Assembly: GCF_026247885.1 (NCBI RefSeq)
Contig: NZ_CP110921.1
Location: forward strand, 2,351,001 to 2,415,000
Direction of reading: 5' to 3'
Source: Methylococcus mesophilus
GTDB lineage: Bacteria > Pseudomonadota > Gammaproteobacteria > Methylococcales > Methylococcaceae
DNA: 64,000 nucleotides
Part shown: positions 53,819 to 62,934 of the stretch, one piece after another
How positions within the stretch are numbered: position 1 is the stretch's first letter
Layout of the letters: each line of letters begins with the position of its first letter
Made by a program: the position numbers and the translations under genes
The notes under the pieces: generated by a model
What the model saw: only the letters and a program-made list of their open reading frames with translations
Told to the model about the DNA's origin: nothing
The model's database searches: none

Positions 53819-54122
53819 ACAGCCCCCTCTCATCCAACCCCCACTTACACAAAATTCTCGACCCGATTCCCTCGGGTCATTTCTCTCCTCAAGCTTCCAA
53901 GAAGAAGCGCTCGCCCCGGCGGCAGGGATGGGCGCCACCCGTTTCCCAGGGAGCAACCTTTCGCCTGGACGAGGTCGGTTTCCAGCGATACGTCGCTCGG
54001 GATCTAAAGCGATTTGTAACGAAGGCATGTTCTACTAAATTTAACTTCATGACTTGTTTAGCGCTTCACATTGCCAACTGCCCACGCGGATCTTCTGATA
54101 CTTCATCTGATCCTGAACGAGC
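53819..54122. other. Intergenic region before the ThiF-like gene
   Basis: This 304-base stretch has no convincing gene. It changes from GC-rich to AT-richer DNA toward the ThiF-like gene, with ttctactaaatttaacttcatg near its end, suggesting the edge of a transferred segment. A possible promoter lies in the AT-rich part, but no clear -35/-10 pair could be fixed. Confidence 0.5.
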
Positions 54123-54998
54123 ATGACCCGCTTTTTTTGCTACGGCGACGCCTTTTCCCGCAATCTGGGATGGACTACTGAAGCCGAACAGGAGCGCCTT
54201 CGGGGCGCCCGTATAGCCATCGCCGGCCTAGGCGGAGTGGGTGGCTTTCATGCACTGACTCTGGCAAGGCTTGGGATAGGGGCATTCAACCTGTCCGATT
54301 TCGATCGTTTCGACATCGCGAATTTCAATCGCCAGGCCGGCGCGGCAGTGAGCACATTGGGACGCAGCAAGCTCGCTGTGCTCGCCGAGCAGGTCCGCGA
54401 CATCAATCCTGACGCCGACATCAAAGGCTTTCCGGAAGGTGTCAGCGAGCGGAATATCGACGAGTTTCTTGACGGTGTGGACGTCTACATCGACGGTTTG
54501 GACTTCTTTGCTTTCTCCGCTCGCCGGCTCGCGTTTTCCGCCTGTGCTCGCAAGAACATACCGGCAGTTACCGCGGCGCCGCTCGGCATTGGCACCGCAG
54601 TCTTGGTTTTCATGCCGGGCGGTATGACATTTGAGGAATATTTCCAATGGGAAGGCTGCGACGAAACCGAAATGGCTCTACGTTTCCTGGTCGGCCTCGC
54701 ACCGGCCGGCCTGGCCCGGGGTTACTTGGTCGACCCAAGCCGCATTGACCTCGCCTCGCATCGAGGACCTTCCACAGTCATGGGCTGCTATCTATGTGCC
54801 GGCGTCGCCGCAACCGAAACCTTCAAGATCCTGCTTGGGCGTGGCGAAGTCCGGGCCGCGCCGTGGGGATACCAGTTCGACGCCTACACGAACCGAATCA
54901 AACGCACCTACCGCCCGGGAGGCAACCGTCACCCGTTGCAAAAGCTGGCGCTGGCCATCGGCCGCCATGCCATGGAAAGCCGCCATGACCGCCATTGA
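54123..54998 (+). CDS. ThiF/E1-like adenylyltransferase family protein
   Basis: A 291-residue ThiF-type protein. The nucleotide-binding ARIAIAGLGGVGGFHALTLARLGIG is at residues 29-53, the Asp in LSDFDRFDIANFNRQ follows, and the closing CYLCAGVAATETFKILLG carries Cys residues where other members bind zinc. These enzymes adenylate the C-terminus of a small protein or a carboxylate. No ubiquitin-like partner is seen nearby. It starts an AT-richer three-gene group with a methyltransferase and an N-acyl amino acid synthase. Confidence 0.88.
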   Translation: MTRFFCYGDAFSRNLGWTTEAEQERLRGARIAIAGLGGVGGFHALTLARLGIGAFNLSDFDRFDIANFNRQAGAAVSTLGRSKLAVLAEQVRDINPDADIKGFPEGVSERNIDEFLDGVDVYIDGLDFFAFSARRLAFSACARKNIPAVTAAPLGIGTAVLVFMPGGMTFEEYFQWEGCDETEMALRFLVGLAPAGLARGYLVDPSRIDLASHRGPSTVMGCYLCAGVAATETFKILLGRGEVRAAPWGYQFDAYTNRIKRTYRPGGNRHPLQKLALAIGRHAMESRHDRH

Positions 54999-55224
54999 GT
55001 CAACCTCGCCGGAATTACCCCCCTGCTTGCCTAGGTCGGGTCGTGAAGTTTTCGTCAGCGTTCTCAGATACTCGGAGCTTGTATCGTAAAACTGGAATGA
55101 AGCAGATCAACGGAACTGGAATCGGCGCGGCACATCCTGGTGGATTTGCTGAGGCAGGTACTGCATGTTCGGGCTCATTCCGCTAATATCATAAACACCG
55201 TAGCCATAATGAAGCGAGGAGAAT
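54999..55224. other. Spacer between ThiF-like and methyltransferase genes
   Basis: The 226-base gap has no gene. An AT-rich part (ttctcagatactcggagcttgtatcgtaaaactgg) may hold a promoter for the methyltransferase gene; I cannot fix the elements. Confidence 0.4.
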
Positions 55225-55887
55225 ATGCCCGGAGCTAAAACACGCGAAGAAGTTGCACTTGCCTATTCGTCCGAGCCCTGGTGGTATGATATTCGTGGAT
55301 TTTTTATCCTAACATTTGCCTATAACAGCACAATTACTTCACAGATACGCTTTTTTGGACCCAACTTCGGGCCTCGCCACCTTGAAGTTGCCTGTGGGAC
55401 CGGAACCCTGCTAGAGCTTTTCCTGCGTTGGCGCAACTGGAAAAAACTGCCCCCATCCCAGATCGTCGGAATTGATTATGCCGAATCGATGTTGGCGGGT
55501 GCGGTCAAGCGTTTCGCTGGTATCCCCTCGGCGCGGTTTCACCATGCCGACGCCGCCAACCTCCCCTTCACTGACAACAATTTCGATACTGCAAATATTG
55601 CCAACTCCGTACATTGCTTTCCCGACGTCAACGGCGCATTACGTGACGTTTTTCGAGTACTCAAACCAGGGGGCAGATTGGCAGCCAACGTATTACTCTA
55701 TCCTCGAACCTCCTGGCCATTCAACCGGATTGCTCAGCGCATCAATCAATGGGGGATAAGAAAGGGAATACTCTTCACCCCCTATGAAAAGGATGATATT
55801 CGGCAACGGTTTATCGATTCCGGATTTGAAATTTCCACCGAGTCGGTCACCGGCAACTGTTACAACATTTTGTGCATCAAACCCTAG
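55225..55887 (+). CDS. Class I SAM-dependent methyltransferase
   Basis: A 220-residue methyltransferase with motif I LEVACGTGTLLELF near residues 53-66, the acidic residue in VGIDYAESMLAGA, and the later FHHADAANLPFTDNNFDT and VFRVLKPGGRLAAN motifs. The N-terminal segment contains an aromatic stretch (EPWWYDIRGFFILTFAYN) that could contact a lipid or membrane. It lies between the ThiF-like gene and the N-acyl amino acid synthase gene. GAGGAG precedes the ATG. Base composition is lower in GC than the nif part. Confidence 0.88.
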   Translation: MPGAKTREEVALAYSSEPWWYDIRGFFILTFAYNSTITSQIRFFGPNFGPRHLEVACGTGTLLELFLRWRNWKKLPPSQIVGIDYAESMLAGAVKRFAGIPSARFHHADAANLPFTDNNFDTANIANSVHCFPDVNGALRDVFRVLKPGGRLAANVLLYPRTSWPFNRIAQRINQWGIRKGILFTPYEKDDIRQRFIDSGFEISTESVTGNCYNILCIKP

Positions 55888-56128
55888 CAAGCCGTCACGC
55901 CCCGGATGACGGCTTGCGGCATGGCCTTGGCGCAGTGCGGCACGCACCCGGTGCAGACCCTGCCATGCCGCTTGATGGGACCGAAAAAGATACCTCCAAT
56001 TCGATCTCGCTGGATAACGGAATTGGAATTCGCAATGCTCAGCAATGCTTTTATGAATCGCTTTTCTGAGTTTCGCTTCGCTAATTATCCGTTCTAGTCG
56101 TGACCCCATTTTTATATAGGAACATGGC

Positions 56129-56965
56129 ATGGCCGATTGGCATGATAGATTTTATCGCTATTTCGAAGTGCAATCGGCAAATACGCCTGATTTACTTCGC
56201 GAAGCGATGTCTCTGAGGTATCAAGTTTATTGCGTTGAGCGGGCCTATAATGACCATCAACTCTATCAGGATGGCCTGGAGAAAGACGAATTCGATCAGA
56301 CCTCCGCTCAATCCGTATTGCGTCATCTGGAAAGTGGAGAGGTGGCGGCAACGGTACGTCTGATACGACCCACCGCAGAGATTGAGTGCGGTCTGCTACC
56401 GATGGAGCTGCACTGTCAAATTGATCCGGAATTTCGCAGTAAAATATCAGGTATTCCTCGCGAACAAATCGGTGAGATTTCTCGGCTCGCGGTTTCAAAA
56501 CAATTCCGCAGGCGCTTGGGTGAAGAACGGACCACACAGGGAGCCATCGAAATCTCAACACCTCAACAGCGGCGCCCGGATGACAGGCGAAGCATAATGC
56601 CGTTAATCACCTTGGGACTTTTCCAGGCGATTGTGACGATGAGTTCTGAACAAGATATTACCTTTTGGATGGCGGTCATGGAGCCACAGCTGTTGAGGCT
56701 GCTCAGGGGCTTTGGAGTAGCATTTGTGCAAATCGGGCCGGCTGCCAATTACCACGGGAAACGAATTCCGTGTGTTGGCCGGATATCTCAAGTCTTAGCG
56801 GAAATACGACGATCACGCCCAGATGTATGGGAGTTCCTCACACAGGATGGCATAAATACAGGAGGGACACCTTGCAGGCTCGAAGCTCACCCTGATTTCT
56901 GTTCTGGAAGGGGCTGTGGTAAGGCCATCGAATTTTCCGAAACAGATTTTGTATGTAAAGATTGA
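56129..56965 (+). CDS. PEP-CTERM-linked N-acyl amino acid synthase-like protein
   Basis: A 278-residue protein of the N-acyltransferase group tied to the exosortase/PEP-CTERM systems. It contains LREAMSLRYQVYCVERAYND and LESGEVAATVRLIRP in the first half and SRLAVSKQFRRR with GLFQAIVTMSSEQDITFWMAVMEPQLLRLL later, as in autoinducer-synthase-like acyltransferases. The end bears a CxxxC-type group (PDFCSGRGCGKA). No exosortase gene is present in this window. It may make an acylated amino acid that the neighbouring enzymes modify. Confidence 0.83.
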   Translation: MADWHDRFYRYFEVQSANTPDLLREAMSLRYQVYCVERAYNDHQLYQDGLEKDEFDQTSAQSVLRHLESGEVAATVRLIRPTAEIECGLLPMELHCQIDPEFRSKISGIPREQIGEISRLAVSKQFRRRLGEERTTQGAIEISTPQQRRPDDRRSIMPLITLGLFQAIVTMSSEQDITFWMAVMEPQLLRLLRGFGVAFVQIGPAANYHGKRIPCVGRISQVLAEIRRSRPDVWEFLTQDGINTGGTPCRLEAHPDFCSGRGCGKAIEFSETDFVCKD

Positions 56966-57392
56966 GGATCAGCACGGCACTTTGAGTTAGGGTCAGAACT
57001 GGTACAGAGGCAATGAGGGACACTGACTTTTTGTCATGCCAAAAGAAACGGGGGATGTTACTAAGCGAAAAGAAATAAATGTCGCATCGCTCGTCATTCC
57101 GGCATGGACTGCCGGAATCTAGAAGCCAGGGATGGCAAGGCCGATACATCCATGTCTCGGCACTCGCCAGAGTGCGTAGCGAATCCATGCCGAGGTGACG
57201 AGCTACTTTTCTTTCTTAACGTTTAGTAACCGGTCAAGAATTGGCGCGGCAAAAGTCCCGGAGCGGGATCGCTACCTCGCAGCTGACCTGGGGCGCCCCA
57301 AACCGCCCAACTCAGCTGGTCTAGACCGCACCTCCGTAAACCGAATAGCTCGATTCGATTTCGTTCTGTAACCGGGCTTCCAATCCACAGAG
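56966..57392. other. Gap carrying a repeat, after the acyltransferase gene
   Basis: This 427-base stretch has no gene I can support. Its central part is repeat copy C (57091-57203). The remainder near 57225-57392 is moderately GC-rich and shows only short frames. I see no tRNA. Confidence 0.55.
57091..57203. repeat. Dispersed repeat, copy C (diverged)
   Basis: It begins tcgtcattccggcatggactgcc and ends cgaggtgacgagc, with the same layout of palindromic ends, the phrase ccagggatgg and the ggccgatacatcc core as copies A and B, but lower identity. Confidence 0.6.
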
Positions 57393-58013
57393 CTACAGCG
57401 CCTGAAATAGCCTCCGCGCCTCCTTACGCATGCCGCTGCGCTGGAACAGGAGCTTCCAGCGCTCGCCGCCGCACTGCCGCCACAGGACCACGGCGCGGAT
57501 GCCGGCCAGGAGAAGCGCGCGGATGCGGTTGGCGTTGGCGCTGTTGGTGAGATAGGACGGTTGGCCGTTCACCATGACGCGGGGCCTTAACTGGCTCACG
57601 GTGCGCTGATAGAGATCGGCCAGGTTGGCGTAGACGGTGTCGTTGAGCTCGCCGAAATACTCGGCCTGCTCCTTGACCTGCTCGATGCCGGTGCGCAGGG
57701 TTTCGAGCATGCGGGGGTCGCTGACGAGCCTGCGCTCCAGCAGGATCAACGTGGCGCCGTAGCGCGCCAGTTCGGCATCGGGCGGCTCGAAGCCCGCGAG
57801 TTGGCGGTCCAGGAGCTGCAATCCCGTCTTGAGCCGTTCGATCCCGCCGTAAACGGCCGGCACGTCATCGGCATCGATCGCGAACACGCTGCGGACGACG
57901 GCGTCCAGGTCGCCGGCCTCCGCGGTGCCCCGCTGAGCGATCTGTTTGACAAGGTAGGTGGCCTGAGCCAGTCCGGCCAGCGCGATCACCTGGTTGGCGA
58001 GCGTCTTGATCAT
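57393..58013 (-). CDS. hflD: HflD family protein
   Basis: A 206-residue HflD homologue: MIKTLANQVIALAGLAQATYLVKQIA at the start, LLDRQLAG, YGATLILLERRL and NANRIRALLLAGIRAVVLWRQCGG at the end. HflD is a peripheral membrane protein first described as a factor limiting lambda CII. Its usual neighbour mnmA is absent; a MazG-type gene is upstream with an 11-base gap. AGGAA lies 8 bases before the ATG. Confidence 0.92.
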   Translation of the reverse strand: MIKTLANQVIALAGLAQATYLVKQIAQRGTAEAGDLDAVVRSVFAIDADDVPAVYGGIERLKTGLQLLDRQLAGFEPPDAELARYGATLILLERRLVSDPRMLETLRTGIEQVKEQAEYFGELNDTVYANLADLYQRTVSQLRPRVMVNGQPSYLTNSANANRIRALLLAGIRAVVLWRQCGGERWKLLFQRSGMRKEARRLFQAL

Positions 58014-58024
58014 GACTCGATTTC

Positions 58025-58399
58025 CTAATCCTCTTCCCGACAAGCCATCTTGCGCCGGTTGTACTTGACGGCGTTGCCCTTGGCCAGATGTACCGGATAT
58101 TTCTCTGCGTTGCGCTTCATCTTATCCCGAATGGCGGTTTCCAGATCGATCCCCAGCCGGTCGGCCAGGCGGATCAAGTAGATCGCCACGTCCGCCACCT
58201 CCTCGGCCACGGCCTGCCGGAGGTCGGGATCGTCGCCCACGGCGAGGGACTGTTCCGGCGTCAGCCACTGGAAATGTTCCATGAGCTCCGCGCTCTCCAC
58301 CGCCAGCGCCATCACCAGATTCTTCGGCGTATGGAACGGGTCCCAGTGCCGCTCGGCGGCGAATTCGCGCAACTGTTGCTGTATCTCGGGCAGGTCCAC
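58025..58399 (-). CDS. MazG-type nucleotide pyrophosphohydrolase
   Basis: A 124-residue all-alpha pyrophosphohydrolase. Metal-binding glutamates lie in ESAELMEHFQW and EEVADVAIYLIRLADRLGID, followed by KMKRNAEKYPV. The family hydrolyses dNTPs or related nucleotides to monophosphates and clears aberrant ones. It is the start of a two-gene unit with hflD. Confidence 0.9.
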   Translation of the reverse strand: MDLPEIQQQLREFAAERHWDPFHTPKNLVMALAVESAELMEHFQWLTPEQSLAVGDDPDLRQAVAEEVADVAIYLIRLADRLGIDLETAIRDKMKRNAEKYPVHLAKGNAVKYNRRKMACREED

Positions 58400-58541
58400 G
58401 ACCGGCTTTCTCCTTTTCGATGTCTTTGCTTGATTCCGCTCAACTCGTCAAAATAACTCCGACCCGCCGCGTCCAGGACCCTCCTCGTCATGGCATCATG
58501 TGGGCCAATTTTATGAATGAAGGCACGGGAGCTTACCGACT

Positions 58542-58856
58542 ATGGACCGACTGATAGCCGACCTGCAGAAAACCATCCAGGCGCTCGAAACCATCAGCAC
58601 CACCAAGCCGGCACTCGCAGAGCAGAGCGACGAGCTGCTGGACCAGTTGTTCCAGCAGAAAATCGACCTGGTGGCCGCCTCGCTCAATGCCGAAGCCCCC
58701 TCCTACCAGCAGGCATTACAAGCCATTTCGTCGGCGGCGGGCAAGGTCGAGAAGCTGGCCAAGAATCCAACGGATGCGGGAGAGACCTTCAAGTCCGTGG
58801 AAAACGCCATCGCCAAGCTGGCGCGTCTGCTCGATCAACTCGTGCATACGCAGTGA
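58542..58856 (+). CDS. Unknown helical protein
   Basis: A 104-residue helical protein with heptad-like leucines (LIADLQKTIQALETIS and LARLLDQLV), predicted coiled coil. I do not recognise it. The TGA overlaps the GTG start of the next gene, so the two are probably coupled. Confidence 0.7.
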   Translation: MDRLIADLQKTIQALETISTTKPALAEQSDELLDQLFQQKIDLVAASLNAEAPSYQQALQAISSAAGKVEKLAKNPTDAGETFKSVENAIAKLARLLDQLVHTQ

Positions 58857-59833
58857 CGGATCGGCACCCTGCCTGTCCGCCGATCCAGGCCGACGCGTAC
58901 GCCCGGCTGGAGCGGCGGATCGGCCGCTGCCACCTGAATCAGCGTCTGGGCATCGAGCACGATTTCGAAGCCCGGATCTTCGGGCAAGGACGCACTTTCT
59001 TCCATATCGAAAACTGGAACCGCCTGCACACCCTGCTGCGGCGCATGCTCAAGCTGAGCCTCTTGTACCGCCCCGGCCAGCGCGCCGCCCGCCGCATCGA
59101 AATCCGCCGAAACGAATTCCGGCTGGAGCATCTGCCGGACGCCTTCGAAGGCTACACCCTGCTGCATATCAGCGACTTGCATCTGGACATGGCCCCGGAC
59201 CTGCCCGATGCCCTGATCCGCGCCATCGCCCAGGCCGGGCATTACGATGCCTGCGTGCTGACCGGTGACTTCCGGGTTCGCACCTTCGGCCCTTACCGAA
59301 GCGCCATCGACGCCTTCGCCCGCGTGCGCCCCTCGATCGACAAACCGGTGTTCGCCATCTTAGGCAACCACGACACCATCCGCATGGCGCCCGAGATCGA
59401 AGACTTGGGGGTGCGCATGCTCCTCAACGAAGTCCACGAGATCAGCCGCGACGGCGCCTCCCTATTTCTTGCCGGCGTCGACGATCCGCATTACTACCGG
59501 GCGGACAACATCGAAAAAGCCGCCGACCCGATCCCGGAAGGCGCAGTCTCCATCCTGCTGTCCCACTCGCCCGAGCTGTACCGCCATGCCGCCTATGCCG
59601 ATTTCGACATCATGCTGAGCGGCCACACCCACGGCGGCCAGATCTGCCTGCCCGGCGGCTTTGCCCTGACGCTGAACGCCCGCTGTCCGCGCGCGTTCGG
59701 CCGGGGCTATTGGCGCTATCACCGCATGCAGGGCTACACCTCGGCCGGCTCCGGCGTTTCCATCCTGGACGTCCGCCTGAACTGCCCGCCGGAGATCGCC
59801 CTGCACCGGCTCTCCCGCCTCCCCGCTCAATAG
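58853..59833 (+). CDS. Metallophosphoesterase
   Basis: A 326-residue calcineurin-like phosphoesterase. The metal-binding motifs are LLHISDLHLDMAP, VLTGDFRV, LGNHD, LLSHSPELY and SGHTHGGQICLPGG, in that order. The basic residues before the first motif (RRAARRIEIRR-like) are unusual. Substrate is not evident; relatives cleave lipid A precursors or nucleotides. The start is taken as the GTG at 58853 that overlaps the upstream stop. Confidence 0.88.
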   Translation: MTDRHPACPPIQADAYARLERRIGRCHLNQRLGIEHDFEARIFGQGRTFFHIENWNRLHTLLRRMLKLSLLYRPGQRAARRIEIRRNEFRLEHLPDAFEGYTLLHISDLHLDMAPDLPDALIRAIAQAGHYDACVLTGDFRVRTFGPYRSAIDAFARVRPSIDKPVFAILGNHDTIRMAPEIEDLGVRMLLNEVHEISRDGASLFLAGVDDPHYYRADNIEKAADPIPEGAVSILLSHSPELYRHAAYADFDIMLSGHTHGGQICLPGGFALTLNARCPRAFGRGYWRYHRMQGYTSAGSGVSILDVRLNCPPEIALHRLSRLPAQ

Positions 59834-60324
59834 GGCCGGTTGCGGATGCGGAGCCGGTAAAGGACGGCGGAAAGGGCGAGTTCGAGGACGATGAACACGA
59901 TGACGAACCAGGCGATGTAGCTCCATTCCAGACCGAAGCGCTCCCGCACCGCCAGCAGCGGCAACAACGCCTCCGGCACCTGGTCCAGACCCAGCGCCAT
60001 GCCGCTGGAGCCGATGCCGAACCGCCGCTTGAGGAAGCTGGACAAGAGGTCTCCGGCCAGCGATGCCGCGCCGACCAGCGCTCCGACCTCCCAGGGCAGC
60101 CCCAGCAGCGGTGCGCAGCCCGCCGCTGCGCCTATGCCGCAGACCAGCCCCCGCCAGGTCTTGCTCGGACCGAGCCACGGACGCCCGTCCGGAAAGCGGC
60201 AACCGCTGTCCACCGGCCAGCCCAAGCGGTCGCCCAGCAGCTTCCGCAGCAGGATCGGCATGCCATTCGCCATCATCAGCAGGATGAGCAGTCGTGCGGT
60301 CATTCCCGTGGTTTCGGCGCCCAT
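59827..60324 (-). CDS. CDP-archaeol synthase family protein
   Basis: A 165-residue membrane protein of the CarS/DUF46 family. It has membrane helices at the start (LLILLMMANGMPILL) and in the middle, with LGPSKTWRGLVCGI and SLAGDLLSSFLKRRFGIGSSG as family motifs. It probably transfers CTP to a lipid to form a CDP-lipid. Bacterial members exist, although archaeol lipids are not expected. It overlaps the end of the metallophosphoesterase gene by 7 bases on the opposite strand. Confidence 0.85.
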   Translation of the reverse strand: MGAETTGMTARLLILLMMANGMPILLRKLLGDRLGWPVDSGCRFPDGRPWLGPSKTWRGLVCGIGAAAGCAPLLGLPWEVGALVGAASLAGDLLSSFLKRRFGIGSSGMALGLDQVPEALLPLLAVRERFGLEWSYIAWFVIVFIVLELALSAVLYRLRIRNRPY

Positions 60325-60391
60325 GTCGTTGCATCCGTAAATTCGCTACGATGCCGATCATAATCCGAACCGCCTTCGGCGTAGTATCCCG

Positions 60392-60823
60392 ATGACCGAC
60401 CCAACCCCTTCCCGCTGGGAGCATTTCGAGCACATGGCCGACATTGGCGTGCGCGGCTTCGGCCCCACGCCGGCGGAAGCCTTCGCCCAGGCGGCGCTGG
60501 CGCTGTCGGCGGTGATCTGCGATCCGGCCTCGATCCGGGAAACGGAAAAAGTCGAAGTGGAATGCGAGGCTACCGATCTCGAACTGGCGCTGGCGGACTG
60601 GCTCAACGCACTCGTCTACGAAATGGCGGTGCGGGGGATGGTGTTCGGCAGGTTCCAGGTCGACATCGCCGACGGCCGGCTGAAGGGCCGCGCCTGGGGC
60701 GAACCGGTGGACCCGCTGCGCCATCGGCCCGCGGTGGAAATCAAGGGCGCGACCTACACCGAGCTCAAGGTGGAACGCGAAGCGGGCGGTCTGTGGCACG
60801 CGCAGTGCGTGGTGGACGTTTGA
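60392..60823 (+). CDS. Archease
   Basis: A 143-residue archease, the activator of RtcB that allows repeated guanylation. It has EHMADIGVRGFGPTPAEAFAQAALAL, VECEATDLELALADWLNALVYEM and the ending KGATYTELKVEREAGG. Conserved Asp and Glu for metal binding are in place. It precedes rtcB by 14 bases, the standard operon. Confidence 0.93.
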   Translation: MTDPTPSRWEHFEHMADIGVRGFGPTPAEAFAQAALALSAVICDPASIRETEKVEVECEATDLELALADWLNALVYEMAVRGMVFGRFQVDIADGRLKGRAWGEPVDPLRHRPAVEIKGATYTELKVEREAGGLWHAQCVVDV

Positions 60824-60837
60824 CGGGGAGGATTGCC

Positions 60838-62268
<1,431 letters not shown>

Positions 62269-62326
62269 TGGACATTTCCCCGTGGCCGAACGCCCACTCG
62301 GAGAACAAACTTGCCTAAAACCTCCA

Positions 62327-62797
62327 TCAATAGATCAAGGTGACAATGTAGTAGCCTTTGATGCTCGTTCGGCTGGGACTCTGATAAACGGTGAGCGAGC
62401 CGTGCGGCCTCGCTGCCGTCGGCGTTTCCGCCGTGAGGTCCACATTGCCCGAATTGATGCTGGCGACCAGATGGCTATCCAAGGTGGTACCGGCGGCCTG
62501 CGAACCGTCGGAATTCGTGCCGATCCACGTCAGCTGACCCGACGAGGGATCCTTATTCACCAGTGCGGTCATCAATTCGCTGGGAAGCTGGGTACCGCCG
62601 TTCTTGCTCGTAACACTGACTGCGACCCGAATCGGTATTTGTCCAGCCGGCAGCGAAATGACTTTGGAATCCCCGGGCATCAGGGAGAATTTTACTTTAA
62701 CGTAATTAGGCGACGCCGCCGCCGCACTACCCGGCATCGCAATGGCTGCCAGGCACATGAGGCTGAGACTAATGATCAAGCGCTTTGTCTTGTTCAT
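62327..62797 (-). CDS. Secreted protein of unknown function
   Basis: A 156-residue protein with a signal peptide MNKTKRLIISLSLMCLAAIAMPGSAAA. The mature part is beta-rich with repeated small residues and ends SIKGYYIVTLIY. It resembles a chaperone-usher pilin or similar secreted fold but shows no conserved motif I can name. A strong ribosome site AGGAGAT precedes it. It lies convergent to rtcB and divergent from the macroglobulin-type gene. Confidence 0.7.
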   Translation of the reverse strand: MNKTKRLIISLSLMCLAAIAMPGSAAAASPNYVKVKFSLMPGDSKVISLPAGQIPIRVAVSVTSKNGGTQLPSELMTALVNKDPSSGQLTWIGTNSDGSQAAGTTLDSHLVASINSGNVDLTAETPTAARPHGSLTVYQSPSRTSIKGYYIVTLIY

Positions 62798-62934
62798 GGC
62801 TAGATCTCCTCATTTAGTGTTTCGCGCGGCTCCAGAGACAACACGGACGTCGAATTTTGTCAAGCACCTTGCGGGACTGCACCGTCATGCAACCGCTCGC
62901 TATTTTTGACCGTGAGCCGACACAGGAGAACATC

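Noticed and set aside
53737-54126. Frame across the gap before the ThiF-like gene
   Set aside because: It begins inside the pterin dehydratase gene in another frame and has no known motif or ribosome site.
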